DNA from: Heyndrickxia ginsengihumi
GTDB lineage: Bacteria; Bacillota; Bacilli; Bacillales; Bacillaceae_C
DNA length: 64,000 nucleotides
Assembly (NCBI RefSeq): GCF_011008565.1
Contig: NZ_JAAIWK010000009.1
Coordinates: 1 to 64,000 of the forward strand
Direction of reading: 5' to 3'
Below the pieces are notes generated by a model. The model made no database searches. It was not told the origin of the DNA and worked only from the letters and a program-made list of their open reading frames with translations. A program made the position numbers and the translations under genes. This document shows, piece by piece, positions 55,678 to 64,000 of the stretch; positions within the stretch are counted from its first letter, which is position 1, and every line of letters begins with the position of its first letter.

Positions 55678-56982
55678 TCAGGAAATCGATCTTTCGCCAA
55701 CAACCGCCTCAACTTCCTTACGAGTACGCACATGATAAAACCCATTTAACACAATAGCAACAAGACTTCCTACAACAATACCATCACCAGCAATCACCTT
55801 TAGTGTACTAGGTAATTTTTCAAATACATCTGGTACAACTGTAACCCCAAGACCTAGACCGATTGAGCAAGCAATAATTAACAGATTTTCTGTTGACTGT
55901 AAGTCGACGTTGCTTAACATTTTAATCCCATAAGCGATAACTGTTCCAAATAGCGCAACCATCGCTCCTCCAAGAACAGGCGTAGGGATAATCGTGGCAA
56001 TTGCAGCGATTTTCGGCGCCAATCCGAGGATAACAAGTAACGTGCCTGTTACACCAACAGCCCTTACAGATTTATTACCAGACAATTGCACAAGTCCAAC
56101 ATTTTGCGAGAACGTCGTATATGGGAAAGCATTCATTAAACCGCCAATGATAATCGCAATTCCTTCTGCACGATAACCTCTTTCTAAATCCTTTTGTGTC
56201 ACTTTTTGTTTACAAATGTCTCCAACAGCTAAATAGACCCCTGTCGCCTCTGTAAGACATACTAAACAAACGATACACATTGTGATAATTGGCGTAATAT
56301 GGAATTCGGGACGTCCAAAATAGAAAAGATGCGGTAAATGAGTCCAAGAAGCTTCTTTCACAGGAGTCAAATCTACTTTCCCCATCATAATAGAAACTAC
56401 TGTACCAACGATTAGACCAAGCAAAACAGAAATCGAGCGGATAAAGCCTTTCGAAACGCGATAAAGGATGAGGATCAATAGTAATACACCAAAAGAAAGG
56501 GCGAGATTGCTAATACTAGCATAATCTTCCGCACCTTCTCCGCCCGCCATATTCTTCAGCGCTTCAGGAATTAAAGATAAGCCAATGATACACACGACAG
56601 AGCCTGTCACAACAGGTGGGAAAAAGCGTATTAACTTACTGAAAAATTTTGAAACGAGGATCACAAAAACACCTGCCACTAATATGGCTCCATAAATAGC
56701 GCCTAAACCGAAATTAGAACCGATTGTGATCATCGGAGTAACAGCAGTAAATGTACAACCGAGGACAACAGGTAAACCAATACCGAAGTAGCGATTTTTC
56801 CAAATTTGCAACAAAGTGGCGATACCGCACATGAATAAATCAATACCTACTAAGTAAGTCAATTGTTCCGAACTTAATTTCAATGCTCCGCCAACAATCA
56901 AGGGTACAAGTACCGCTCCCGTATACATCGCTAACGCATGCTGAATCCCTAACGTCAGTGTTTTAAACTTTGCACCTTTCAT
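55678..56982 (-). CDS. NCS2-family purine (urate/xanthine) permease
   Basis: Cytoplasmic-membrane nucleobase:cation symporter of 434 residues with about 14 hydrophobic segments. NCS2 motifs: GIQHALAMYTGAVLVPLIVGG (shown in part), RYFGIGLPVVLGCTFTAV, ATGVYLAVGDIC, YTTFSQNVGLVQLSGNKS. The QNVGLVQL form and the neighbourhood favour urate/xanthine (PucJ/PucK-like) over uracil. No purine riboswitch precedes it; instead it has a perfect GlnR/TnrA box, which also favours use of purine as a nitrogen source. Confidence 0.9.
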   Translation of the reverse strand: MKGAKFKTLTLGIQHALAMYTGAVLVPLIVGGALKLSSEQLTYLVGIDLFMCGIATLLQIWKNRYFGIGLPVVLGCTFTAVTPMITIGSNFGLGAIYGAILVAGVFVILVSKFFSKLIRFFPPVVTGSVVCIIGLSLIPEALKNMAGGEGAEDYASISNLALSFGVLLLILILYRVSKGFIRSISVLLGLIVGTVVSIMMGKVDLTPVKEASWTHLPHLFYFGRPEFHITPIITMCIVCLVCLTEATGVYLAVGDICKQKVTQKDLERGYRAEGIAIIIGGLMNAFPYTTFSQNVGLVQLSGNKSVRAVGVTGTLLVILGLAPKIAAIATIIPTPVLGGAMVALFGTVIAYGIKMLSNVDLQSTENLLIIACSIGLGLGVTVVPDVFEKLPSTLKVIAGDGIVVGSLVAIVLNGFYHVRTRKEVEAVVGERSIS

Positions 56983-57038
56983 TCACATCCGCTCCTTTTT
57001 TATTTTCTTAAGTAAACAAACATTCATGATTGTAATCT

Positions 57039-57055
57039 TGTTATAAAATATAACA
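57039..57055. promoter_or_regulatory. GlnR/TnrA-type box, perfect match, before the NCS2 permease
   Basis: TGTTATAAAATATAACA fits TGTNANAWWWTMTNACA at all 17 positions and is nearly palindromic. It lies about 15-31 bp downstream of the expected transcription start, so binding should block transcription. Confidence 0.8.
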
Positions 57056-57076
57056 TTAATAGTAATATTTAATCAC

Positions 57077-57105
57077 ATTATAAAGAGGGGGGTTATAAAT
57101 GTCAT
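57077..57105 (-). promoter_or_regulatory. Promoter of the NCS2 permease
   Basis: On the minus strand ATGACA (57100-57105) and TATAAT (57077-57082) with 17-bp spacing; start near 57070. Confidence 0.65.
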
Positions 57106-57211
57106 TGACTTTATTTCTAAATATTCAGTCATAAATTAGATGAATTGAACAAAAAGTAAAACAATGACAACAATGTAGACACTCTCGGAATATCAACATT
57201 TCCATATATAG

Positions 57212-57257
57212 AAAAAAGAAATGGAATAGCTCGAACTCGTCTACTCCATTTCTTTTA
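57212..57257 (-). terminator. Terminator overlapping the end of the SRAP gene
   Basis: AAAGAAATGGA...TAG pairs with CTA.TCCATTTCTTT, one mismatch; one arm includes the stop codon and last codons. A T-run follows on the minus strand. Confidence 0.65.
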
Positions 57258-57915
57258 GAAGTTCAGGGAAATTATGCTTTGGTGAATTTACTAAATTCGA
57301 AACTTTATAGGCCTCCATATCAAAGGTAGGATACGGCTGAAGTAAAGATTGGATTGTTTGAACATCAGTTATTCTTGGATTTAACCAAGTTTGTTCATCT
57401 TCTTTATTTAAAATCACAGGCATACGGTGATGAATTGAAGACATAAATGCATTTGCTTCCGTCGTTATAATTGCACAAGAAAAAATAGCTTCCCCTGTAG
57501 GGCTTATCCATTTTTCCCAAATTCCTGCCATCGCAAATAGTTGTTCCGATTGTAAAGAGATCCTCATCGGCGTTTTAGTGTCATGATTTTTCTTCCATTC
57601 GTAAAAAGAGTCTGCAATAATCAAACACCGTCTATGTTTAATTGCTTCCTGAAAGCTTGCCTTTTCGGTAATGGATTCACTTCTCGCATTAATCATTTTA
57701 TAACCAATTGAAGGGTCTTTTGCCCACCTCGGAATAAACCCCCATTTTAAATATCCTAAACGATTTTTCTTTCCGTCATTAATGATGACTAAAACTTGCT
57801 GAGAAGGAGCTATATTATAACAAGCTTTATAAGAGTCATTTGGAAAAGTAATGGTCCCGTTAAACCGCCTCGCAATTGTTTCAATTGATACCGTCAATGT
57901 AAATCGTCCACACAT
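57241..57915 (-). CDS. SRAP-family protein (YedK/HMCES-like)
   Basis: A 224-residue SOS-response-associated protein that protects abasic sites in single-stranded DNA by forming a covalent link through Cys2. MCGRFTL at the N terminus gives the catalytic Cys; NARSESITEKASF and RRCLIIADSFYEWKK and HHRMPVIL are the conserved core residues. Start ATG 57915. Monocistronic; the terminator overlaps its 3' end. The family has several paralogues in Bacillus, so no symbol is given. Confidence 0.94.
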   Translation of the reverse strand: MCGRFTLTVSIETIARRFNGTITFPNDSYKACYNIAPSQQVLVIINDGKKNRLGYLKWGFIPRWAKDPSIGYKMINARSESITEKASFQEAIKHRRCLIIADSFYEWKKNHDTKTPMRISLQSEQLFAMAGIWEKWISPTGEAIFSCAIITTEANAFMSSIHHRMPVILNKEDEQTWLNPRITDVQTIQSLLQPYPTFDMEAYKVSNLVNSPKHNFPELLKEME

Positions 57916-58090
57916 CTTCGCTCTCCCCTTTTTTGCCCGCTTGATTGCACCTAATTAGGAAAAATACATTACTTTCACTGTTTCCAGTTTTCATTGAATA
58001 CTGTCTATGTTTATAATAATAGATGACATATAGTCGCTCAACGTTTAAAATAAGAATAAGTTTGAAGAAGCATAACTTCTGCAAAAGTAA

Positions 58091-59711
<1,621 letters not shown>

Positions 59712-59713
<2 letters not shown>

Positions 59714-59743
59714 ACCTAGGAATCCATTTCCTAGGTTTTTTTC
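59712..59743 (+). terminator. Terminator of the ABC-F gene
   Basis: AACCTAGGAA / TTTCCTAGGTT with a TTTTTTTC tail on the plus strand; it overlaps the 3' end of the convergent DUF421 gene. Confidence 0.85.
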
Positions 59744-60438
59744 TTACTAATAAATGGTTGCAGATTCTCCATTAATTCGTTCAAACTTTCAATATGTTTT
59801 TTAACGCTTGCTTTTATTGTTGTCGAGTCCGTTGTAAGTGCATATAACTCAAGATCTGCTTGACATTTTTTTATGATCGCCTGGAACAAATCTTTTCGTT
59901 GCTTCATTGGACATTGTTTTTCCGGCCTTTTTACATATGATATCGTTGGCTGAGTATCCGGACTGGGATGTTCTTCATGCTGTTGTTGCTTTTGTACTGT
60001 TAACTCCCCGTTTGTCTCAAGAACTGCCATTTCAACATCTGAAAGTTTAAAAACATTTTTCTCTCTTAGTAATTCCATAATGTCTGCTTTATTATATTTT
60101 TGTTGTGATAAATTGTTTGAAATGATTTTACCTCTTTTAATCATGATGGTTGGCTTTCCAATTAAAATATTTCTGATTGTTTGATTTTTTAACGTGATCA
60201 TTCTTAAAATAAATGGGATAACCGTCCACGTTATCAACCCGACCATACCTACCCAAAAATGATCTTTTAGCCCAATTGAAACACTTGCAGCAATATTACC
60301 GACAGTAATGCCGATTACATATTCAAAAAATGTTAATTGTGATATTTGCTTTCTGCCAAGTAGTTTTATCAATCCGAAGAGAACGAGAAATATGAATATC
60401 GAACGAACGATTACATTAAATATTTCCGTAGAAATCAC
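59731..60438 (-). CDS. DUF421 (YetF-family) membrane protein
   Basis: A 235-residue protein with three N-terminal membrane helices (about 8-28, 36-56, 60-82), then a cytosolic domain with the family motifs GRKQISQLTFFEYVIGI and NIAASVSI near the start and KPTIMIKRGKI. The C-terminal 90 residues are polar (VQKQQQHEEHPSPDTQ and on) and helical, longer than the minimal family domain. Function unknown. It lies 26 bp downstream of a DUF1657 gene; the two families recur together next to mobile spoVA operons. Confidence 0.85.
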   Translation of the reverse strand: MISTEIFNVIVRSIFIFLVLFGLIKLLGRKQISQLTFFEYVIGITVGNIAASVSIGLKDHFWVGMVGLITWTVIPFILRMITLKNQTIRNILIGKPTIMIKRGKIISNNLSQQKYNKADIMELLREKNVFKLSDVEMAVLETNGELTVQKQQQHEEHPSPDTQPTISYVKRPEKQCPMKQRKDLFQAIIKKCQADLELYALTTDSTTIKASVKKHIESLNELMENLQPFISKKKT

Positions 60439-60464
60439 AGATTTACTACCCTTCTTTCTAACTT

Positions 60465-60656
60465 TTAGTTACTGTTATCTTTATGCTGAATGTAATGCTG
60501 CTGCAGATCATTTTCAATTTCTAACAATTTGATCATACATTTATAGAATTGTTGCTTTTCATCGAAATTATCACAATCATTCATAATCTTTTGAGCATGT
60601 TTTCGCGCCATATAAAAATTAGTGATGCATGATTTTAAATGAATGACGATTGTCAT
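60465..60656 (-). CDS. DUF1657 small protein
   Basis: A 63-residue cytosolic helical protein (MTIVIHLKSCITNFYMARKHAQ). DUF1657 proteins are found in spore formers with spoVA-like operons; function unknown. The start is ATG 60656 after GTGGGGG; the open frame to 60710 lacks a ribosome site. It leads a two-gene unit with DUF421. Confidence 0.75.
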   Translation of the reverse strand: MTIVIHLKSCITNFYMARKHAQKIMNDCDNFDEKQQFYKCMIKLLEIENDLQQHYIQHKDNSN

Positions 60657-60732
60657 AAATTCCCCCACGATCCTTTTTTTCGTATTTAAAGTTAGTTTGT
60701 GATGAATCAATCAATTTATGTTAGCAATAGAT

Positions 60733-60775
60733 AAAAAAACTGACTTATCAAGAAATGACATTCTTCATAAGTCAG
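60733..60775 (-). terminator. Terminator of the opuF operon
   Basis: AACTGACTTAT / ATAAGTCAGTT with an inner AGAA/TTCT pair and TTTTTTT on the minus strand. Confidence 0.8.
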
Positions 60776-60790
60776 TTATCTATGAGCTGA

Positions 60791-62347
60791 TTATTTTTTT
60801 ATTAATCCTTCGTCAATTAAAAACTTTCGTGCTACATCATCATAATCTTTTTTCTCTAAATCAACTTCTGCATTTAATTGTTGCATTTTTTCATCAGTAA
60901 TTTTACCTGCAAGCAAATTAATGACCTTTTTCAATTCAGGATGTTTCTTTAACATCTCTTCTCTTATAACTGGTGCTGCGTTATATGGCGGGAATTGATG
61001 CTTATCATCTTTTAACACGTATAAGTTAAAGGCTGGAATTCTACCATCTGTCGTGTAGGCATCAATAACATCGACTTTATGATTTTTCTCAGCACTGTAA
61101 ATGATCCCTTCGTCCATCGTAGAAGTCTTTTTAAAATGAATTCCATATTTTTTTTGCAAACCAATATAACCATCTTTTCTTTCTAAAAACTCTGGTTCTG
61201 AACCAAGTGTTAAAGTCGGAGCAATTTTCGTAAGATCAGAAATCGATTTGACGCCCCATTTTTTCGCATCGGCTTTTCGAATTGTTAACGAATAGGTGTT
61301 ATTAAAGCCAATTGGTTTAAGCCATATTAATTGATACTTTTTTGCATACTCATCTTTTACTTTATTATAAACAGTCTTTGGATCTGTTGAATTTACTTTT
61401 TCCTTCAATATATTGATTAACCCTGTTCCGGTATACTCAACACTGAGATCATAATCCCCTTTGCGCATTCCTTCAAATACAGGAGTAGAGCCACTTATAA
61501 AAGATTTATATTCAACATTTAAATTCGTTCGATCTTTGATCAATATTCCGTACATATGCACTAAAATTTCCTGCTCAGTAAAAGCTTTGCCTGTAATAAC
61601 AATCGTATTGCCTCTTTGCTTCATTTGATAAATTCCATAACCAGATGAAACGACAACCGCCAAAATAATAATGGTAAGGAAACCAATTTTGACACCTTTT
61701 GGTATCTTTCTTTTCTGTGTACCCGGTTTTGCTCTGACTTCAATTTTTTTTAATAGCTGATCAAATAAAATAGCAATAACTGCTGATGGAATCGCACCTG
61801 CCAAAATCAAACCAGAGTTATAGGTTTGTAGTCCTCTAAAGATAAGATCTCCTAATCCGCCGGCACCAATTAATCCTGCCATCGTGGCAACCCCGATGAC
61901 TAAAACCGATGCAGTACGGATCCCCCCCATAATGACATTGAATGCGAGCGGTAGTTCAACAATCCATAGCACCTGTCTGCTTGTCATCCCCATTCCAACG
62001 CCTGCCTCAACAGTGCTGCGGTTAACACCTAATATTCCTAAATATGTGTTGCGAAGAATAGGAAGCAGACCGTAAACCGTTAACGCCACGATAGCTGGGG
62101 GTTTTCCCGTTCCAATAAATGGGACAAGAAATACGAGCAACGCTAAGCTCGGTATTGTTTGGACTGCTGAAGCTAGCCCAATGATTGGATCCGCTAATTT
62201 TTTATGCCTAGTTAAAAAAATACCAAGCGGCACCGAGATAATAATGGCAATTGCAATTGCAATGAGAGATAAATATATATGTTCTAATAATAGTTTTCCA
62301 ATTTCACTCCATCTATCAATAAATACATTCGCAGTTTCTTTCCACAA
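60791..62347 (-). CDS. opuFB: Osmoprotectant ABC importer, fused permease and binding protein
   Basis: A 518-residue fusion. Residues about 1-210 are the membrane permease (HIYLSLIAIAIAIIISVPLGI; the EAA-like VEAGVGMGMTSRQVLW), and after a further membrane helix (about 222-245) residues 250-518 form the substrate-binding domain (VITGKAFTEQEILVHMYG; YTGTGLINIL), of the glycine betaine/choline type. The fused form is that of OpuF in Bacillus, an importer of betaine-type compatible solutes. Starts at TTG 62347, 4 bp after opuFA. Confidence 0.9.
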   Translation of the reverse strand: MWKETANVFIDRWSEIGKLLLEHIYLSLIAIAIAIIISVPLGIFLTRHKKLADPIIGLASAVQTIPSLALLVFLVPFIGTGKPPAIVALTVYGLLPILRNTYLGILGVNRSTVEAGVGMGMTSRQVLWIVELPLAFNVIMGGIRTASVLVIGVATMAGLIGAGGLGDLIFRGLQTYNSGLILAGAIPSAVIAILFDQLLKKIEVRAKPGTQKRKIPKGVKIGFLTIIILAVVVSSGYGIYQMKQRGNTIVITGKAFTEQEILVHMYGILIKDRTNLNVEYKSFISGSTPVFEGMRKGDYDLSVEYTGTGLINILKEKVNSTDPKTVYNKVKDEYAKKYQLIWLKPIGFNNTYSLTIRKADAKKWGVKSISDLTKIAPTLTLGSEPEFLERKDGYIGLQKKYGIHFKKTSTMDEGIIYSAEKNHKVDVIDAYTTDGRIPAFNLYVLKDDKHQFPPYNAAPVIREEMLKKHPELKKVINLLAGKITDEKMQQLNAEVDLEKKDYDDVARKFLIDEGLIKK

Positions 62348-62351
62348 ATTA

Positions 62352-63488
62352 TTAATTTAAATCACTTCCTTGCTCATCACTAAATTGGCTAGCGACATAG
62401 TTTACAATACTTGATCGATTGATCATTCCTTTTACAGCATTATGCTCATCAAGAACTGGTACAAACCCAGTTCTTGATTCATTAACCATTTGTAAGGCCT
62501 TTTCAGGAGAGTCATTAATACTTAATGTAGGAAAATCTTTATGCACGATATCAATAAGATGTAGCTGTTCATCTTTATAAGCATTACGAACATCCCAAAT
62601 GTTTACAACACCATAATATTGATTATTTCGATCCACGATGACTAGATGGTCAACTCGTTTTTGACGCATAAATTTGAGTGCTTCTGCAAGTCCTCTCGTA
62701 GGGTAGGCTGTAATAGGAGAAATCATGAGGTCTTCCAATTCGGGAATACTGTTGACACCTTGTAAACGATCTTCACCAATAAATTGTCGAACAAATTCGT
62801 TTGCTGGATGACGCAAAATTGTCTCCGGTTTATCTAGCTGGACAATTTCCCCATCTTTCATCAAACAAATACGATCACCGATCTTAATTGCTTCATCCAT
62901 ATCATGAGTAACAAATACGATCGTCTTTTTTAACTCTTGATGAATTCTCGTTAATTCATCTTGCAGCTGCTCGCGGCTAATTGGATCAAGCGCACTAAAT
63001 GGTTCATCCATCAAAATAACATCAGGTTCTGCTGCCAATGCTCGAATGACACCTATCCGCTGTTGCTGACCTCCTGATAATTCACCCGGATAGCGGTCAC
63101 CTACTACTTCCGGATCTAATCCAACCATTGCAATCAGCTCATCCACTTTATGTATGTATTTTTTTTCATCCCATTTATTTAATTTCGGAACGAGTGCTAC
63201 ATTCTCGCGGATTGTCATATGTGGCATTAAACCGATTTGTTGAATAACATAGCCGATATTTCTTCTCAGTTTAACAGGATTTTTCTTCGCAATACTTTCA
63301 CCATTAATCATTATTTCGCCACTTGTTGGTTCAATTAGGCGGTTAATCATTTTCATTGTCGTTGACTTACCGCAGCCACTAGGACCAATTAACACAAGCA
63401 ATTCATGATCTTCAATTGTTAGATTTAGATCTTTAATGGCGACAAATCCATCATCATATTTTTTTGTAACATGTTTAAATTCTATCAA
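62352..63488 (-). CDS. opuFA: Osmoprotectant ABC importer, ATPase with CBS domains
   Basis: ATP-binding subunit of 378 residues. Walker A GPSGCGKST, Q-loop IGYVIQQIGL, signature LSGGQQQRIGVIRAL, Walker B VILMDEPFSALD, then two C-terminal CBS domains (about 255-370), the expected sensor for osmolarity or nucleotides. The start is TTG 63488 with GGAGGT 9 nt upstream. Operon with opuFB. Confidence 0.93.
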   Translation of the reverse strand: MIEFKHVTKKYDDGFVAIKDLNLTIEDHELLVLIGPSGCGKSTTMKMINRLIEPTSGEIMINGESIAKKNPVKLRRNIGYVIQQIGLMPHMTIRENVALVPKLNKWDEKKYIHKVDELIAMVGLDPEVVGDRYPGELSGGQQQRIGVIRALAAEPDVILMDEPFSALDPISREQLQDELTRIHQELKKTIVFVTHDMDEAIKIGDRICLMKDGEIVQLDKPETILRHPANEFVRQFIGEDRLQGVNSIPELEDLMISPITAYPTRGLAEALKFMRQKRVDHLVIVDRNNQYYGVVNIWDVRNAYKDEQLHLIDIVHKDFPTLSINDSPEKALQMVNESRTGFVPVLDEHNAVKGMINRSSIVNYVASQFSDEQGSDLN

Positions 63489-63842
63489 TGATACAACACC
63501 TCCGTTTTTTATATACCCGTCAACATGAAATTATAAACATTTTTTTCAGAAAAATTTTTCACAGTGATTATTTTATTAATCTGACCCCAATAAAATATCA
63601 TTTATTTTTTCAAAATGATTTATTCATAAGTCGTTGTTCATATAAAAAAAAGTGGTTGATTTCCGCTCCAATTGACTATTATGAACTGTTGAAGCAAGCA
63701 AAATGTATTTCATACTTCAATTTTTCATTAGGGTAATTTTATAAACTTAGAGGACCTTTACCAAAGGGGGCCAGTTGATTTCCATTCCATTCCCTCTTTA
63801 ATGGACGGAATGAGTATTCAACATTTTTTGTAAATAACCAAT
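63489..63842. other. Upstream region of opuFA with repeat fragments
   Basis: No coding frame is supported. Two short stretches, GGTTGATTTCCGCTCCA at about 63654-63671 and a GTTGATTTCCATTCCATTCC-like one at about 63775-63795, match the outer end of the dispersed repeat in reverse orientation. Otherwise AT-rich. Confidence 0.4.
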
Positions 63843-63876
63843 AAAAAAAAGATCGTATGATTAACGATCTTTTTTT
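63843..63876 (-). terminator. Terminator of the right-edge gene
   Basis: AAAAAAAGATCGT / ACGATCTTTTTTT, a perfect stem with a T-run on the minus strand. Confidence 0.85.
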
Positions 63877-63883
63877 CTGTTCA

Positions 63884-64000
63884 TTATTTTGCAACCGCAT
63901 TTTCTTCTTCAATTTTGCGTAAACGTTCTGCGATTTCTTCTTCTGTTAAATTATGCTCTTTTACATATAAATTTCTTGGTGAAACGCGGCATTCATGAGA
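63884..64000 (-). CDS. Unidentified protein, C-terminal fragment (cut by window edge)
   Basis: The last 38 codons of a minus-strand gene: [19 protein letters not shown], then [19 protein letters not shown] and stop. The helical acidic end looks like a genuine protein terminus, and a terminator follows. I do not recognise the family. Confidence 0.7.
   Translation of the reverse strand, partial: SHECRVSPRNLYVKEHNLTEEEIAERLRKIEEENAVAK

Noticed and set aside
56983-57240. Purine riboswitch before the NCS2 permease
   Set aside because: No aptamer core or paired loops; the region instead has a promoter and a GlnR/TnrA box.
63488-63736. 82-residue plus-strand frame upstream of opuFA
   Set aside because: Low-complexity aromatic translation, no ribosome site, crosses a repeat fragment.

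Overview
The window is chromosomal DNA of a low-GC, spore-forming member of the Bacillaceae. The evidence is AT-rich sequence, AGGAGG-type ribosome sites, frequent TTG and GTG starts, and gene families and synteny typical of Bacillus (puc, ure, ywrABCD, opuF, yocH, ykpA, and SpoIID, YetF and DUF1657 relatives). The species cannot be fixed. There is no rRNA, tRNA, CRISPR array, prophage or intact insertion sequence.

Layout. 0-9 kb: an FAA-family hydrolase, a soluble PAS chemoreceptor, and three cyclic-di-GMP proteins (PAS-GGDEF, EAL-PAS, membrane GGDEF), followed by a very small phospholipase-A2-like protein. 9-15 kb: a cold-shock protein, an ABC-exporter relic, msrA, a phasin-like/ABC1-kinase pair and a CynX-type MFS exporter. 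15-20 kb: the complete urease operon ureABCEFGD (minus strand). 20-26 kb: coaA, a SpoIID/LytB-Ig-SH3 exoprotein, YxcD, a small membrane protein and a DUF1836 protein. 26-32 kb: hisZGDBHAFI as one overlapping operon. 32-41 kb: AlaX, a CorA relative, topB, a YocH-like wall hydrolase, a frameshifted FAD-Rieske oxidoreductase, a CBS protein, and thiT behind a TPP riboswitch. 41-57 kb: purine-ring catabolism (pucH, pucG, pucF, pucR, OHCU decarboxylase, pucM), an MFS/YwrD/amidase operon, ywrCBA and an NCS2 purine permease. 57-64 kb: an SRAP protein, an ABC-F ATPase, DUF421 and DUF1657 proteins, the OpuF osmoprotectant importer and an unidentified gene cut by the right edge.

How it fits together. 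Urate breakdown products pass through 5-hydroxyisourate (PucM), OHCU (decarboxylase), allantoin (PucH), allantoate (PucF) and ureidoglycine (PucG); urea can then be split by urease. The genes share nitrogen-control signals: 17-bp GlnR/TnrA-type boxes (TGTNANAWWWTMTNACA) occur at the urease promoter (two), the OHCU-decarboxylase promoter and the NCS2 permease (17/17), with weaker candidates before the MFS/YwrD/amidase operon. Uricase, the usual fusion partner of the OHCU decarboxylase in B. subtilis PucL, is absent from this window.

Other points: a family of GC-rich dispersed repeats (three near-full copies plus fragments); a separate 191-bp nested inverted-repeat element; and three reading frames broken by single-base shifts (FAD-Rieske, MFS, a small relic), which are either real decay or sequence errors. 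I saw no wholly unknown multi-gene system. The best candidates for new biology are the mini phospholipase A2, the MFS/YwrD/amidase module and the repeat families.
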